NCBI GenBank assembly: GCA_963926475.1
Contig: CAWUXE010000011.1
Location: 1 to 64,000, forward strand
Direction: 5' to 3'
DNA: 64,000 nt
From: UBA2040 sp002384725
Lineage (GTDB): Bacteria; Bacteroidota; Bacteroidia; Flavobacteriales_D; Crocinitomicaceae
The position numbers and the translations under genes were made by a program. Shown piece by piece: positions 16,886-24,785 of this stretch; position 1 is the stretch's first letter; every line of letters begins with the position of its first letter. The notes beneath the pieces were generated by a model, which saw only the letters and a list, made by a program, of their open reading frames with translations, did no database searches and was not told the DNA's origin.

Positions 16886-17743
16886 ATGAAAAAAACAGCG
16901 CTTTTATCGATTTTCGTTTTATCAACTCTTCTGGTTAATGCAGCTCCAGTTGTCATGCCTAGAGTGAATGTAGATTTGTTTGTAAACAAGGGTAGAACAG
17001 ATTTTGAACTTGCCCTAAATCAAAATCCCGATAAAAAGAAAGTTGAAGTGGAATGGTTGTTCGAGAACAATCAATTGAAGCACGATTATTCAAAGGCGGT
17101 TAATTCAGATTTAAAATTCGCTCCATATTGGGACCATTTTTCCAAGAATTGGTACATGGCAGATTTAGACAAGGACGGACAAGAGGAATTGATTTTTAGC
17201 GGAAAGCCACTTGTTTCGGATGAAAAAGAACAGTTTTCACTATATGTGAAGTATGGCAATGTTTGGAAGGAAGTATTCTGGGATGATGGTCACCTCATGG
17301 CTTACAAAATTCACCCAAATACAGGTGAGATAATTCTTTATCACCATAGGTATCCTTGTTGTCAGCAATTCACCCATTTGTTACAAAGAGTGCGCTGGGT
17401 GCGCAACAAAGTTAGATTCACAAAACGTTATTTCATTGCGAGAGATTCAGGAATAAAAGGTCAACTTTTTCCTAAAAAGTCAAAGTATCCAAAGAGTTAT
17501 GCCCGGTTGAAAAAAGCAAAAGTTTTGTTCTGGTCGAAGGGGAAAATTAAGAACGACGCCTCTTTTTTTGCAAAAACGAATTCAATCATTCATTATCCTA
17601 TAAATTCCTGCTATCAAGTGCTAGCTAGAGAGAAGGGATGGTGTTATGTGATGATGGTTTCACCCCCTAAAATTGAAGAAAGTCCAGTTGCGAATTCACA
17701 CAATTTACAAGATGCTCGCTACTATGGCTGGCTGAAAGATTAA
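16886..17743 (+). CDS. Exported protein of unknown function
   Basis: 285 residues with a clear signal peptide (residues 1-19, ending V-N-A-A), which fixes the ATG. The mature region has a Ca-binding-like, FG-GAP/EF-hand-type loop (D-L-D-K-D-G-Q-E-E, about 92-100), a basic middle part rich in Arg/Lys/His with a C-C pair (about 155-160), and a C-terminal part that may be an SH3-like fold. I do not recognise the family. It has no promoter motif in the few bases between the clpC terminator and its ATG, so expression may rely on read-through. Its end overlaps the convergent murQ by 4 nt. Confidence 0.7.
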   Translation: MKKTALLSIFVLSTLLVNAAPVVMPRVNVDLFVNKGRTDFELALNQNPDKKKVEVEWLFENNQLKHDYSKAVNSDLKFAPYWDHFSKNWYMADLDKDGQEELIFSGKPLVSDEKEQFSLYVKYGNVWKEVFWDDGHLMAYKIHPNTGEIILYHHRYPCCQQFTHLLQRVRWVRNKVRFTKRYFIARDSGIKGQLFPKKSKYPKSYARLKKAKVLFWSKGKIKNDASFFAKTNSIIHYPINSCYQVLAREKGWCYVMMVSPPKIEESPVANSHNLQDARYYGWLKD

Positions 17744-18543
17744 ACTTTACTTTCTATAGCTTTTCTTACTGAGCCATGTTTTTTCAATAATACCTCTGCT
17801 TCTTCGTAAGTGCATTCTAATCTAGATTGAACCATTTTAGTTCCACGGTCTACCAACTTGTCGTTGCTCAATTGCATGTCAATCATTTTGTTTCCTTTGA
17901 CGTGACCCAGCTGAATCATTAAGGAAGTTGAAATCATGTTTAAAACTAACTTTTGCGCGGTTCCAGATTTCATACGTGTGCTGCCGGTCACAAATTCAGG
18001 TCCTACAACAAGTACAATTGGATGGTCAGGTACAATAGAAAGAGGGGATCCGGGGTTACAAGTGATTCCTGCTGTTAATATGTTGTTGTCTTTGCATGCA
18101 CGAAGTGCACCAATAACGTATGGTGTTGTGCCAGAAGCTGCAATTCCTACTACGGTGTCCAAATCTGTAATTTCGGCGTCCATTAAATCGTTCCAGCCTT
18201 GTTTTTTATCATCTTCGGCAAATTCAACTGCTCTTCTGATAGCTTTGTCTCCACCGGCAATAAGTCCAACTATCACATTTTCGGAAACACCAAAAGTCGG
18301 AGGGCATTCACTGGCATCAACTACTCCTAGACGTCCGCTCGTGCCTGCACCCAAGTAGAACAATCGTCCACCTTTGCGCATTTTTTTTGCACATGCTGTT
18401 ACAAAAGCTTCTATTTCAGGAATACATTCTCGCACAGCTTGTGCCACTTTGTGATCTTCTCGATTGATATTTTGGAGAAGTTCCAATACTGTCATTTTTT
18501 CCAGGTCGTTGTAGATCGAACTAGATTCTGTTATTCTTTCCAT
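17740..18543 (-). CDS. murQ: N-acetylmuramic acid 6-phosphate etherase
   Basis: 267 residues of the SIS-domain MurQ family. It removes the lactate ether from MurNAc-6-phosphate to give GlcNAc-6-phosphate during cell-wall recycling. Signatures: G-A-G-T-S-G-R-L-G (66-73), V-D-A-S-E-C-P-P-T-F with the catalytic acid Glu79, and G-S-T-R-M-K-S-G-T-A-Q. It is slightly shorter than the ~300 residues of the E. coli enzyme, the C-terminal UBA-like part being brief. It is 2 nt downstream of the phosphoribosyltransferase gene and probably in one operon with it. Confidence 0.93.
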   Translation of the reverse strand: MERITESSSIYNDLEKMTVLELLQNINREDHKVAQAVRECIPEIEAFVTACAKKMRKGGRLFYLGAGTSGRLGVVDASECPPTFGVSENVIVGLIAGGDKAIRRAVEFAEDDKKQGWNDLMDAEITDLDTVVGIAASGTTPYVIGALRACKDNNILTAGITCNPGSPLSIVPDHPIVLVVGPEFVTGSTRMKSGTAQKLVLNMISTSLMIQLGHVKGNKMIDMQLSNDKLVDRGTKMVQSRLECTYEEAEVLLKKHGSVRKAIESKV

Positions 18544-18545
18544 GA

Positions 18546-19040
18546 TTACACTAAGTATGCTTCGTATACACCATTTTTGGATTTAATCTCAACCCTTTCC
18601 TTTAGTGTAGTAGATAGACTTAATCCAACAAAGTCTGCTTTTATCGGATAGCGCCTGTGTTTTCGATCGACCATTACCACTGTTTTTATTGCTTTCGTAG
18701 GTTGTTCTAGTATTTTAACCAATGCGTACTGCATGGTTTTACCTGAATTCAAAACGTCATCGCACAGGAGAACGTAGCCGTCTTTGAGTTCTTTATCATC
18801 AATAGATAATTCAATTTTATCTTTCCAAGGAGTATCCTTGTTTACTTTTATTTCAAAGACAATAACTTCCTGTTTTCCGTTTAATTGTATTAATTCAGCT
18901 AATTCCTTTGCCATTAAAATTCCATTACCGGCAATTCCTCCCAAATAGACTTTTTTCAAATCGTAGGTCGATTCGAGAACCTGATGCGCAATACGAACCA
19001 ATTTTTGATGAATCTCTTGGGAATTAAGGATAAGTTGCAT
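18546..19040 (-). CDS. PRPP-dependent phosphoribosyltransferase (PyrR-like)
   Basis: 164 residues with a type I PRTase fold and the PRPP loop C-D-D-V-L-N-S-G-K-T (93-102). The layout resembles PyrR, the uracil phosphoribosyltransferase and pyrimidine attenuator, but no pyrimidine gene is nearby, so the base it uses is uncertain. It is the first gene of a likely operon with murQ and has a TATATTTG motif 18 nt upstream of its ATG. Confidence 0.7.
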   Translation of the reverse strand: MQLILNSQEIHQKLVRIAHQVLESTYDLKKVYLGGIAGNGILMAKELAELIQLNGKQEVIVFEIKVNKDTPWKDKIELSIDDKELKDGYVLLCDDVLNSGKTMQYALVKILEQPTKAIKTVVMVDRKHRRYPIKADFVGLSLSTTLKERVEIKSKNGVYEAYLV

Positions 19041-19058
19041 GAACTAAACGTCTTTTTA

Positions 19059-19066
19059 CAAATATA
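19059..19066 (-). promoter_or_regulatory. Promoter -7 element (TATATTTG)
   Basis: Perfect TAnnTTTG on the minus strand, 18 nt upstream of the phosphoribosyltransferase ATG (19040). No -33 match is visible. Confidence 0.5.
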
Positions 19067-19124
19067 CTGAAAGAGTGATTCGAATATTCGTTCTGTGTAA
19101 AACTTTAAATAATGTCGATTACTA

Positions 19125-20051
19125 TTAGGGCAATTCAGCCAAGTTTTCCTGTGCCCACTTGTTGTTCTCGTCGATTTTTAGTATCTGTATATATATGTTT
19201 CGGGCAGATGCATAGTCTTTGTTCAAATGCAACTCATAGGCTTTATTGATCAATGATTCCATTCGAATCAGTTTTAGATTATTCCGAGCTGCCACATTGT
19301 CAGGGGAAATTTTTAATGCTTTCTTATAATGTGTTTTAGCTTCCTTTATTTTTCCTTCTTGAATAAGTCTATATCCTTTTACGGTGTGCCATTCGGATGA
19401 ATAAGGATGATACATTAAAGAGATGAAGCTGACCGAGAAAAACAAGGCTTGCGTTATGTAAAAAAGCCATTTTATTCCTTGCGTTAGGGCAACAACTATC
19501 CCAAGAACTAAGCCTGACAAAATAGAAAACACGGCTATTTTATAATCGTTTTGAATGATTTGTTCAGCACATAAAAACAAGACAACTCCTACAAAAAACC
19601 ATAGGGACGCCCGAAACCAAGGATTCTTCCAGACTATTTTTTTCGAAAGTAAGATGTAGCCTAAAAGTCCAAAGTTTACGCCAGTTAATCCAACACCGGC
19701 ATCACCAGAAAAGGCTAATTCCGCGCATGATGTTAAAATGGAACCACCCAGGCCAAAGAAAAGCAAGAACCACGTTCCATTCTTTTTTTCAACTATTCGT
19801 CCAATGAAAACAAAGAATAGAATGTTGCAAATAAAAAGGGTGAAATTGTTGTGTAAAAAGGAATTCGCGATAACGCCCCAAAACTGCCCGTCGTAAATAT
19901 CTTTAGCATACGGAGCGCCATATTTTACAAGAATATCATCTGGAATCGAAAGGGTGGAAGATTGATACCCCATCCCGATATAAGCAAGAATAACAAATGC
20001 ACCGATGACATAGGTCCAAAGGACTTTAGTATTCGTCGTAGTTGAATTCAT
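19125..20051 (-). CDS. Rhomboid-fold membrane protein with degraded active site and TPR tail
   Basis: 308 residues. The first ~210 form about six membrane helices with rhomboid landmarks: F-L-H-N-N-F-T-L-F-I-C-N (65-76), equivalent to the His/Asn oxyanion region, and G-L-T-G-V-N-F-G-L-L-G-Y (121-132), equivalent to the G-x-S-G serine motif. The nucleophile position is Thr123 instead of Ser, the helix that should carry the catalytic His (about 171-185) has no His, and the second His of the HxxxxHxxxN motif is Leu. It is therefore probably a pseudoprotease. Residues ~224-305 contain two TPR-like units (G-K-I-K-E-A-K-T-H-Y-K-K-A-L-K-I-S-P-D-N; D-Y-A-S-A-R-N-I-Y-I-Q). It lies 2 nt downstream of proline dehydrogenase. 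Confidence 0.75.
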   Translation of the reverse strand: MNSTTTNTKVLWTYVIGAFVILAYIGMGYQSSTLSIPDDILVKYGAPYAKDIYDGQFWGVIANSFLHNNFTLFICNILFFVFIGRIVEKKNGTWFLLFFGLGGSILTSCAELAFSGDAGVGLTGVNFGLLGYILLSKKIVWKNPWFRASLWFFVGVVLFLCAEQIIQNDYKIAVFSILSGLVLGIVVALTQGIKWLFYITQALFFSVSFISLMYHPYSSEWHTVKGYRLIQEGKIKEAKTHYKKALKISPDNVAARNNLKLIRMESLINKAYELHLNKDYASARNIYIQILKIDENNKWAQENLAELP

Positions 20052-20053
20052 TT

Positions 20054-21229
20054 TTATTTTTTCTTCGCCTTCCTTCTTTTCGTTTCTTGGAGTATTAGAG
20101 ATAACTCTCGGCTGATCTGTCCTGCAACGGAAGTGTTTTCATCTGCGCGACGGAGCAAATAAGGCATTACTTCGGAAATAGGCCCGTAAGGCACGTATTT
20201 GGCAACGTTATAATTGGCGTGGGCTAAATTGTACGTTATGTGATCTGACATTCCCAATAATTGAGCAAAATATACCCTTGGGTCGTCCTCTGCAATTCCT
20301 TTTTTTTGCATTAACTGAGTAAGGAGTGTATTGCTTTCCTCGTTGTGAGAACCTGCGCAGAAAGAAATAGAATCTAAATGATCGATCATGAAGCGAAGTG
20401 CATCGTCAAAATCTTTATCTGTCGCTTTTTTGTTGGGTTGTATCGGTGAAGGATACTTATTGTCCTCAGCACGATCGCGTTCTTTTTCCATGTATGCGCC
20501 ACGAACCAGCTTGATTCCCAATTTATAACCAGCAGCTTTAGCGATCTCTGTTTGTTTCTTTAAATGCTCTAGTCTATCGTGACGATAAATTTGAAGCGTA
20601 TTATAAATTATTGCTTTCTCCTTGTTGTACTTTTCCATTAAAGCATAGGTGATTCTATCTATACCATCTTGAATCCAAGTTTCTTCTGCGTCAAAAAAGA
20701 GAGGCGTTTTTGTGTCAAATGATTTTTTTGCTAGTTTTTCTATTCTTTCCATTAGTCGGGCCAGCTCAGCTTTTTCCAATTCTGAAAGTTCGGTGTTCGC
20801 ATCATTTATTTTTTCAAGTAAGCCGAAACGAGAAATACCCGTTACCTTGAATACTGCAAATGGAATCGCTTTATTCCCTTCATCTGCAATCAATGTGTCA
20901 ATTATTTCATCAACTGTTGCGTTGAAATCCACTTCCGCCGTTTTTCCTTCGATGGAATAATCGAGGATGGCACCAATTCCGGAATCTTTTAATTCTTGTA
21001 CCCTTCCAGCGCATTCTTTAATGTTTTCACCACCGCAAAACTGTCTAAAAATCGTTCTTTTTATCAAGCCTTGGATGGGGAGTCGCAGTTTTAGAGCCAA
21101 AAGGGTCATGGCTTTCCCGATTTTAACCAAAAAGGGAGAGCCAACCAGTTTAAACAGGAGCTTTGCCTGCTTCAAATCTTTGTTGCTCTTTTCTTTGAAT
21201 GCAATCTCGGTATTGTTGAACGAAATCAT
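20054..21229 (-). CDS. putA: Proline dehydrogenase
   Basis: 391 residues, monofunctional PRODH of the FAD-dependent (beta-alpha)8 barrel type, as usual in Bacteroidetes (no fused P5C dehydrogenase). Signatures: K-L-V-R-G-A-Y-M-E-K-E-R and, near the end, Y-V-P-Y-G-P and P-Y-L-L-R-R-A-D-E-N, where the paired arginines bind the proline carboxylate. It oxidises proline to pyrroline-5-carboxylate, feeding electrons to the quinone pool. A TATTTTTG element ends 4 nt before the ATG, predicting a leaderless mRNA. The rhomboid-like gene follows by 2 nt. The symbol follows common usage. Confidence 0.92.
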   Translation of the reverse strand: MISFNNTEIAFKEKSNKDLKQAKLLFKLVGSPFLVKIGKAMTLLALKLRLPIQGLIKRTIFRQFCGGENIKECAGRVQELKDSGIGAILDYSIEGKTAEVDFNATVDEIIDTLIADEGNKAIPFAVFKVTGISRFGLLEKINDANTELSELEKAELARLMERIEKLAKKSFDTKTPLFFDAEETWIQDGIDRITYALMEKYNKEKAIIYNTLQIYRHDRLEHLKKQTEIAKAAGYKLGIKLVRGAYMEKERDRAEDNKYPSPIQPNKKATDKDFDDALRFMIDHLDSISFCAGSHNEESNTLLTQLMQKKGIAEDDPRVYFAQLLGMSDHITYNLAHANYNVAKYVPYGPISEVMPYLLRRADENTSVAGQISRELSLILQETKRRKAKKK

Positions 21230-21233
21230 ACTA

Positions 21234-21241
21234 CAAAAATA
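21234..21241 (-). promoter_or_regulatory. Proline dehydrogenase promoter -7 element (TATTTTTG)
   Basis: TAnnTTTG motif on the minus strand ending 4 nt before the ATG at 21229; transcription would start at or next to the A of ATG. Confidence 0.6.
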
Positions 21242-21280
21242 ATCCGTTTTTTGAAACTAGAATTGCTATTCTGGCTTTAT

Positions 21281-21288
21281 TATCTTTG
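21281..21288 (+). promoter_or_regulatory. aroB promoter -7 element (TATCTTTG)
   Basis: Perfect TAnnTTTG motif 18 nt before the ATG at 21307. It contains the TTG (21286) that could otherwise be taken as a start codon, which argues for the ATG. Confidence 0.6.
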
Positions 21289-21306
21289 TTCTATAAAGAT
21301 CGTTTC

Positions 21307-22359
21307 ATGACACAGTTTTCTTGTTTGGAAAGTAGTATTGAGCTTGGTTCTATTATGGAGTCTGCACTTCCTAAATTATTGACCAAAACTTACGGTTCAT
21401 CCAAAAAGGTGATTCTTGTAGATTCAAACACCAACGAGCAGTGTCTACAGATATTATTTACCCATCTCGATGGGCTCGAAAACGCTGAGATAATTGAAAT
21501 TCCAGCGGGTGAAGACAACAAAACCATGGAAATTTGTTTTTCCATTTGGGAAGCTTTGTCCGAAATGGAGTTTGGTCGGAATGATGTACTCCTTTGTTTG
21601 GGAGGTGGAATGATTTGTGATTTAGGTGGTTTCGTGGCTTCTATTTACAAGCGCGGCATGCATTGCATATACATTCCTACTTCATTGCTGGCAATGGTGG
21701 ATGCTAGCATAGGAGGGAAGACAGGAGTTGATTTGGGTAGCTTTAAAAATCAATTGGGCACATTTACCGAACCAAGTCATGTCTTTATTGATCCTTCATT
21801 TTTGCAAACATTACCTGAAAAGGAGAAATTGAATGGACTAGCCGAAATGCTAAAACATGGATTAATCGACGATGCAAAACATTTTGAAAAATTAGCTAGT
21901 ATTTCTTTTGAAGACTTATCGGACGAACTGATTGTTGAATCACTTCATATTAAATCAAAAATTGTTGAGAGCGACCCAAAGGAGAAAAACCAAAGAAAGC
22001 TACTCAATTTCGGCCATACAGTTGGACATGCCATCGAGGGACATTTTCTAAACTCAGACCACAAAATGGATCATGGTCTTGCAGTTGCCCATGGTATGTT
22101 GGTCGAAGCCAAGATTTCGATGATCAACGGATTTTTATCGGACAAAGACTTTGACCGAATTAAGAGTGTATTACAGAAGCGATTTAATATGCAGACCTTT
22201 ACCAATGAAGAAAACATGGAATTTATTTCTATAATGCTTCAAGATAAAAAACGAGTGAACGGCAGTCGATTTACTTTATTGAAAGGTATCGGACAAGCTG
22301 TTTTTGATGTGAAAGTGAAAGATGAGGTAGTTATGGAGGCCTTAAAAGTGCTTCAATAA
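21307..22359 (+). CDS. aroB: 3-dehydroquinate synthase
   Basis: 350 residues from the ATG at 21307. The second enzyme of the shikimate pathway, NAD- and zinc-dependent. Signatures: G-G-G-M-I-C-D-L-G-G-F-V-A-S, the P-T-S-L-L-A-M-V-D-A-S-I-G-G-K-T-G-V-D stretch, and the metal ligands around A-E-M-L-K-H-G and F-G-H-T-V-G-H-A. A TTG seven codons upstream lies inside the promoter motif and is rejected as start. It faces the MerR gene tail to tail with 2 nt between. aroC lies in the same window at 59862. Confidence 0.95.
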   Translation: MTQFSCLESSIELGSIMESALPKLLTKTYGSSKKVILVDSNTNEQCLQILFTHLDGLENAEIIEIPAGEDNKTMEICFSIWEALSEMEFGRNDVLLCLGGGMICDLGGFVASIYKRGMHCIYIPTSLLAMVDASIGGKTGVDLGSFKNQLGTFTEPSHVFIDPSFLQTLPEKEKLNGLAEMLKHGLIDDAKHFEKLASISFEDLSDELIVESLHIKSKIVESDPKEKNQRKLLNFGHTVGHAIEGHFLNSDHKMDHGLAVAHGMLVEAKISMINGFLSDKDFDRIKSVLQKRFNMQTFTNEENMEFISIMLQDKKRVNGSRFTLLKGIGQAVFDVKVKDEVVMEALKVLQ

Positions 22360-22361
22360 AT

Positions 22362-22697
22362 TTATCTCAACGCAAGTAATTTGCGCTTAACTGTTTCTAA
22401 TCGATCAATTAAATCTTCAGTAGTAAATTGCTCCTCGGGCTTATAGCCACTTTTTAAGGCCAATTTTGCTCCTTCTAAGGTATAACCTTTTTCTTTTACA
22501 AGGTCAAAAATCCGATCAAAATTGACGATATCTTTTGGCGTAAAAAGGCGATTTCCTTTCTTGTTTTTTTTTGGTTTTATTGCAGTAAATTCTTTCTCCC
22601 AAAAACGTATTAATGAAGTGTTTACATCAAACATTTCGGCTACTTCGCCAATGCTATAATAGAGTTTTGTTAAATGAATGTTAGATATCTTGCTCAA
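22362..22697 (-). CDS. MerR-family transcriptional regulator
   Basis: 111 residues. An N-terminal winged helix-turn-helix of MerR type (Y-Y-S-I-G-E-V-A-E-M-F-D-V-N, S-L-I-R-F-W-E-K-E-F, residues 13-40) is followed by the second helix pair and a short coiled-coil start (I-D-R-L-E-T-V-K-R-K-L). There is no effector-binding domain and no Cys ligands, so the signal is unknown. Short MerR proteins of this type are common in Flavobacteriales. Its start region lies against the divergent NlpC/P60 gene, a possible target. Confidence 0.88.
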   Translation of the reverse strand: MSKISNIHLTKLYYSIGEVAEMFDVNTSLIRFWEKEFTAIKPKKNKKGNRLFTPKDIVNFDRIFDLVKEKGYTLEGAKLALKSGYKPEEQFTTEDLIDRLETVKRKLLALR

Positions 22698-22733
22698 AGC
22701 GCTTCTATTCTAATATTTATTGAAAATTAGTTA

Positions 22734-22741
22734 TAATTTTG
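22734..22741 (+). promoter_or_regulatory. Promoter -7 element (TAATTTTG)
   Basis: TAnnTTTG motif ending 8 nt before the ATG at 22750; predicted leader about 4 nt. Confidence 0.55.
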
Positions 22742-22749
22742 CACTCTCG

Positions 22750-23409
22750 ATGAAAAATAGGTCTCTATTTCCTTTAATTTTATTCATACTCAGTTGTTCA
22801 TTTAGTTTTGGGCAAGTCGAAACACCTCAGGATACACAAAAGCAAATTACGATTGACCTACCCGTCGTTTCACAAGAAGATTCTCTGAAAGCTGCCAAAG
22901 CAAGAGAGGAAGAATTAAAAGCGGTAAACGATTCCATTACAGACGCATTTCAGTTTCCTAAATTTAAGGTAGAAGGTGATTCTATTATTCCCGTCGATAA
23001 ACCCAATCCCGAAATTGAGAATATGATCAATTTTGCCAAGCGATTTCTGGGTACTCCTTACCATTGGGGAGGAACGACACCATCAGGATTCGATTGTTCA
23101 GGATTCATCTATTATATCATGGGAAATTTCGGAATCCCTATGGTGCGCACAAGTTTCAGTATGTCTGAAATGGGACGAATAGTAAAACTTTCAGAAGCCC
23201 GCCCAGGCGACTTAATGTTCTTTAAAGGACGGAATGTAAATTCCACTACGGTTGGTCATGTTGGAATGGTATCTGAAGTCAATGAAAATGGCATTTTCAT
23301 CATACACGCTTCTAGCAGCAGAGGCGTCGTGATTGAGAATTTTAAAACGAGTCGCTACCTCATTCCACGCTTTCTAAAAGTTAAGCGATTGGATTACGGT
23401 GAAAAGTAG
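22750..23409 (+). CDS. Secreted NlpC/P60 peptidoglycan endopeptidase
   Basis: 219 residues from the ATG at 22750, chosen because a clean signal peptide (F-I-L-S-C-S-F-S-F-G-Q end) starts there; an upstream TTG would add ten odd residues and lies at the promoter. A Glu/Lys-rich helical stretch (30-70) leads to the NlpC/P60 domain (about 95-215) with the catalytic triad Cys116 (F-D-C-S-G-F), His170 (V-G-H-V-G-M-V) and His186 (I-I-H-A-S-S). It should cut the D-Glu to diamino acid bond in stem peptides. There is no SH3 or LysM targeting domain. Confidence 0.9.
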   Translation: MKNRSLFPLILFILSCSFSFGQVETPQDTQKQITIDLPVVSQEDSLKAAKAREEELKAVNDSITDAFQFPKFKVEGDSIIPVDKPNPEIENMINFAKRFLGTPYHWGGTTPSGFDCSGFIYYIMGNFGIPMVRTSFSMSEMGRIVKLSEARPGDLMFFKGRNVNSTTVGHVGMVSEVNENGIFIIHASSSRGVVIENFKTSRYLIPRFLKVKRLDYGEK

Positions 23410-23505
23410 TTTAAGTACTCCCATTTCTGCATTCTAATAATTTGAAATTTTCTTTCTTTTTTTCTGACTGCATTATTACCTAGTTTTGCTCAAAAATTAA
23501 AGCAT

Positions 23506-23646
23506 ATGTCTGAAACAACAGATTCGATTGAAATCGAATACCTTAACCTTGCTTATTACGAGGAGCTAAAAACCATGATGATAGGTGTTTATGCCTCTTT
23601 GGAAAACGTATATTGGGAAAGAATTCAAGTAGTTCAGATATTTTAG
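23506..23646 (+). pseudogene. N-terminal remnant of a GNAT/carbon-nitrogen hydrolase gene
   Basis: A 46-codon frame starting M-S-E-T-T-D-S-I-E-I-E-Y-L-N-L and ending after Y-W-E-R-I-Q-V-V-Q-I-F. It resembles the start of the bifunctional N-acetyltransferase/C-N hydrolase proteins of Bacteroidetes (about 500 residues), which continue with I-F-P-E-G-Q. Here the gene breaks off at a stop and runs into another remnant. The assignment is from pattern memory and tentative. Confidence 0.45.
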
Positions 23647-23857
23647 CAATCTCAAAAGAGGTTTATTTGAAATTTCCGTTGCTTCTTCTCTTCGTGTTTT
23701 CATTTGTCTCGAAATCCCGCTCGCTTATTTGTTGGCTATTCCTGGTAAGTTGGAATATCTGGTTGTTTTTATTGCCATTGCCATTTGTTATTCTTTGCAT
23801 GCCTTGATTGCCATTTGGTTTTATAAAAAGGGACGTTGGAAGAAAATTGAAATATGA
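23642..23857 (+). pseudogene. C-terminal remnant of a MATE efflux transporter gene
   Basis: One frame ending at TGA (23855-23857) encodes a tail typical of MATE-family sodium/drug antiporters: S-S-L-R-V-F-I-C-L-E-I-P-L-A-Y-L-L-A, a last hydrophobic helix, then F-Y-K-K-G-R-W-K-K. Only about 65 of the usual ~450 codons remain. Its left end is fused to the GNAT/C-N hydrolase remnant in a different frame, which implies a deletion joining two genes. Confidence 0.55.
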
Positions 23858-23862
23858 TTTGA

Positions 23863-24653
23863 ATGTTTGAGAACAACAATATACCATTGAAAATTCGCCG
23901 TAGACGAGAATTTGTTTTCTTAGCTCTAGCTGGGTTGTTCCTCGGGTCCTTGACGATGCTGAACATTCTTGGTATTTCACGATGTTATTGATTTATCACA
24001 TTGGCTCGGCATTCCAGAGAACAGTCCTGTTCACTTTTCTCTAGCCGTTGGTGTTCTTGCCTACCCAATTACTTTTCTTTGTACTGATTTTATTTCTGAA
24101 ATTTTCGGCAGGAAAAGAGCGAACATGGTCGTATGGGTAGGACTTGGTTTGAACGTTTGGGTATAGTTCATCCTGTGGCTTTGGCGGTTCACTCAATCCT
24201 CCACCCGACTTAAATGCGCAAGGTTTACTCGAAATTACTGTCGTTGATGGTGAACCCGTTGTTCCTTACGGTTATTCGTTTTACGAAATGCGTTTCTATA
24301 CTTTCGGTGCCACTTTTGTATCGATGTTGGCCTATATGGCGGCTCAATTTTGCGATGTACATGTGTTTCATTATTTCAAGAAACGAACAGATGGAAAAAA
24401 ACTTTGGTTGCGCAACAATGTTTCCACTCTCACGAGTCAATTGGTTGATTCAGTCGCAGTCATTTTAATCACCTATTATTACGCAAATGCCTTGCCCATG
24501 AAAGAACATCAGTCGGTTGGAACACAATTATTATTTTTTATCCTAAGTTCGTATTTGTTCAAAGTAGTGATCGCGCTGCTCGATACCATCCCATTTTACT
24601 TCGGTACAAAATTCTTAAGGAATTACCTGCAAGTTACTGATGAGGTGGAGTAG
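23863..24653 (+). pseudogene. Broken queuosine-precursor transporter (YhhQ/VUT family)
   Basis: ATG at 23863 opens with R-R-R-R-E-F-V-F-L-A-L-A-G-L and L-T-M-L-N-I-L-G-I-S-R, typical of the YhhQ transporters that import preQ0/preQ1. At about 23980 the frame shifts to I-D-L-S-H-W-L-G-I-P... and F-L-C-T-D-F-I-S-E-I-F-G-R-K-R-A; a TAG at 24164-24166 sits where the family has Trp or Val, and near 24185 a second shift leads to D-G-E-P-V-V-P-Y-G-Y and the rest of the protein, ending at TAG 24651-24653. Joined together the pieces cover nearly the whole ~250-residue protein. Three separate lesions make sequencing error unlikely. Confidence 0.75.
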
Positions 24654-24785
24654 GTCTAAATATCAAGGCATTAAGAAAAGTAAGCTTTGTTCCCTCCACG
24701 TACTCCGCCTCTCTGAGGTTAAAAATAGGCCCAAACCACATCTTGCGTGCTTTGCGTAATTCTATGCATTCTTTGCGCGAAAGAA

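Noticed and set aside
17936..18358. 140-codon open frame opposite murQ
   Set aside because: Shadow of murQ; Ser/Pro/Thr-rich low-quality translation.
21286..21306. TTG start for aroB
   Set aside because: The TTG is part of a perfect TATCTTTG promoter element; the ATG at 21307 fits the family better.
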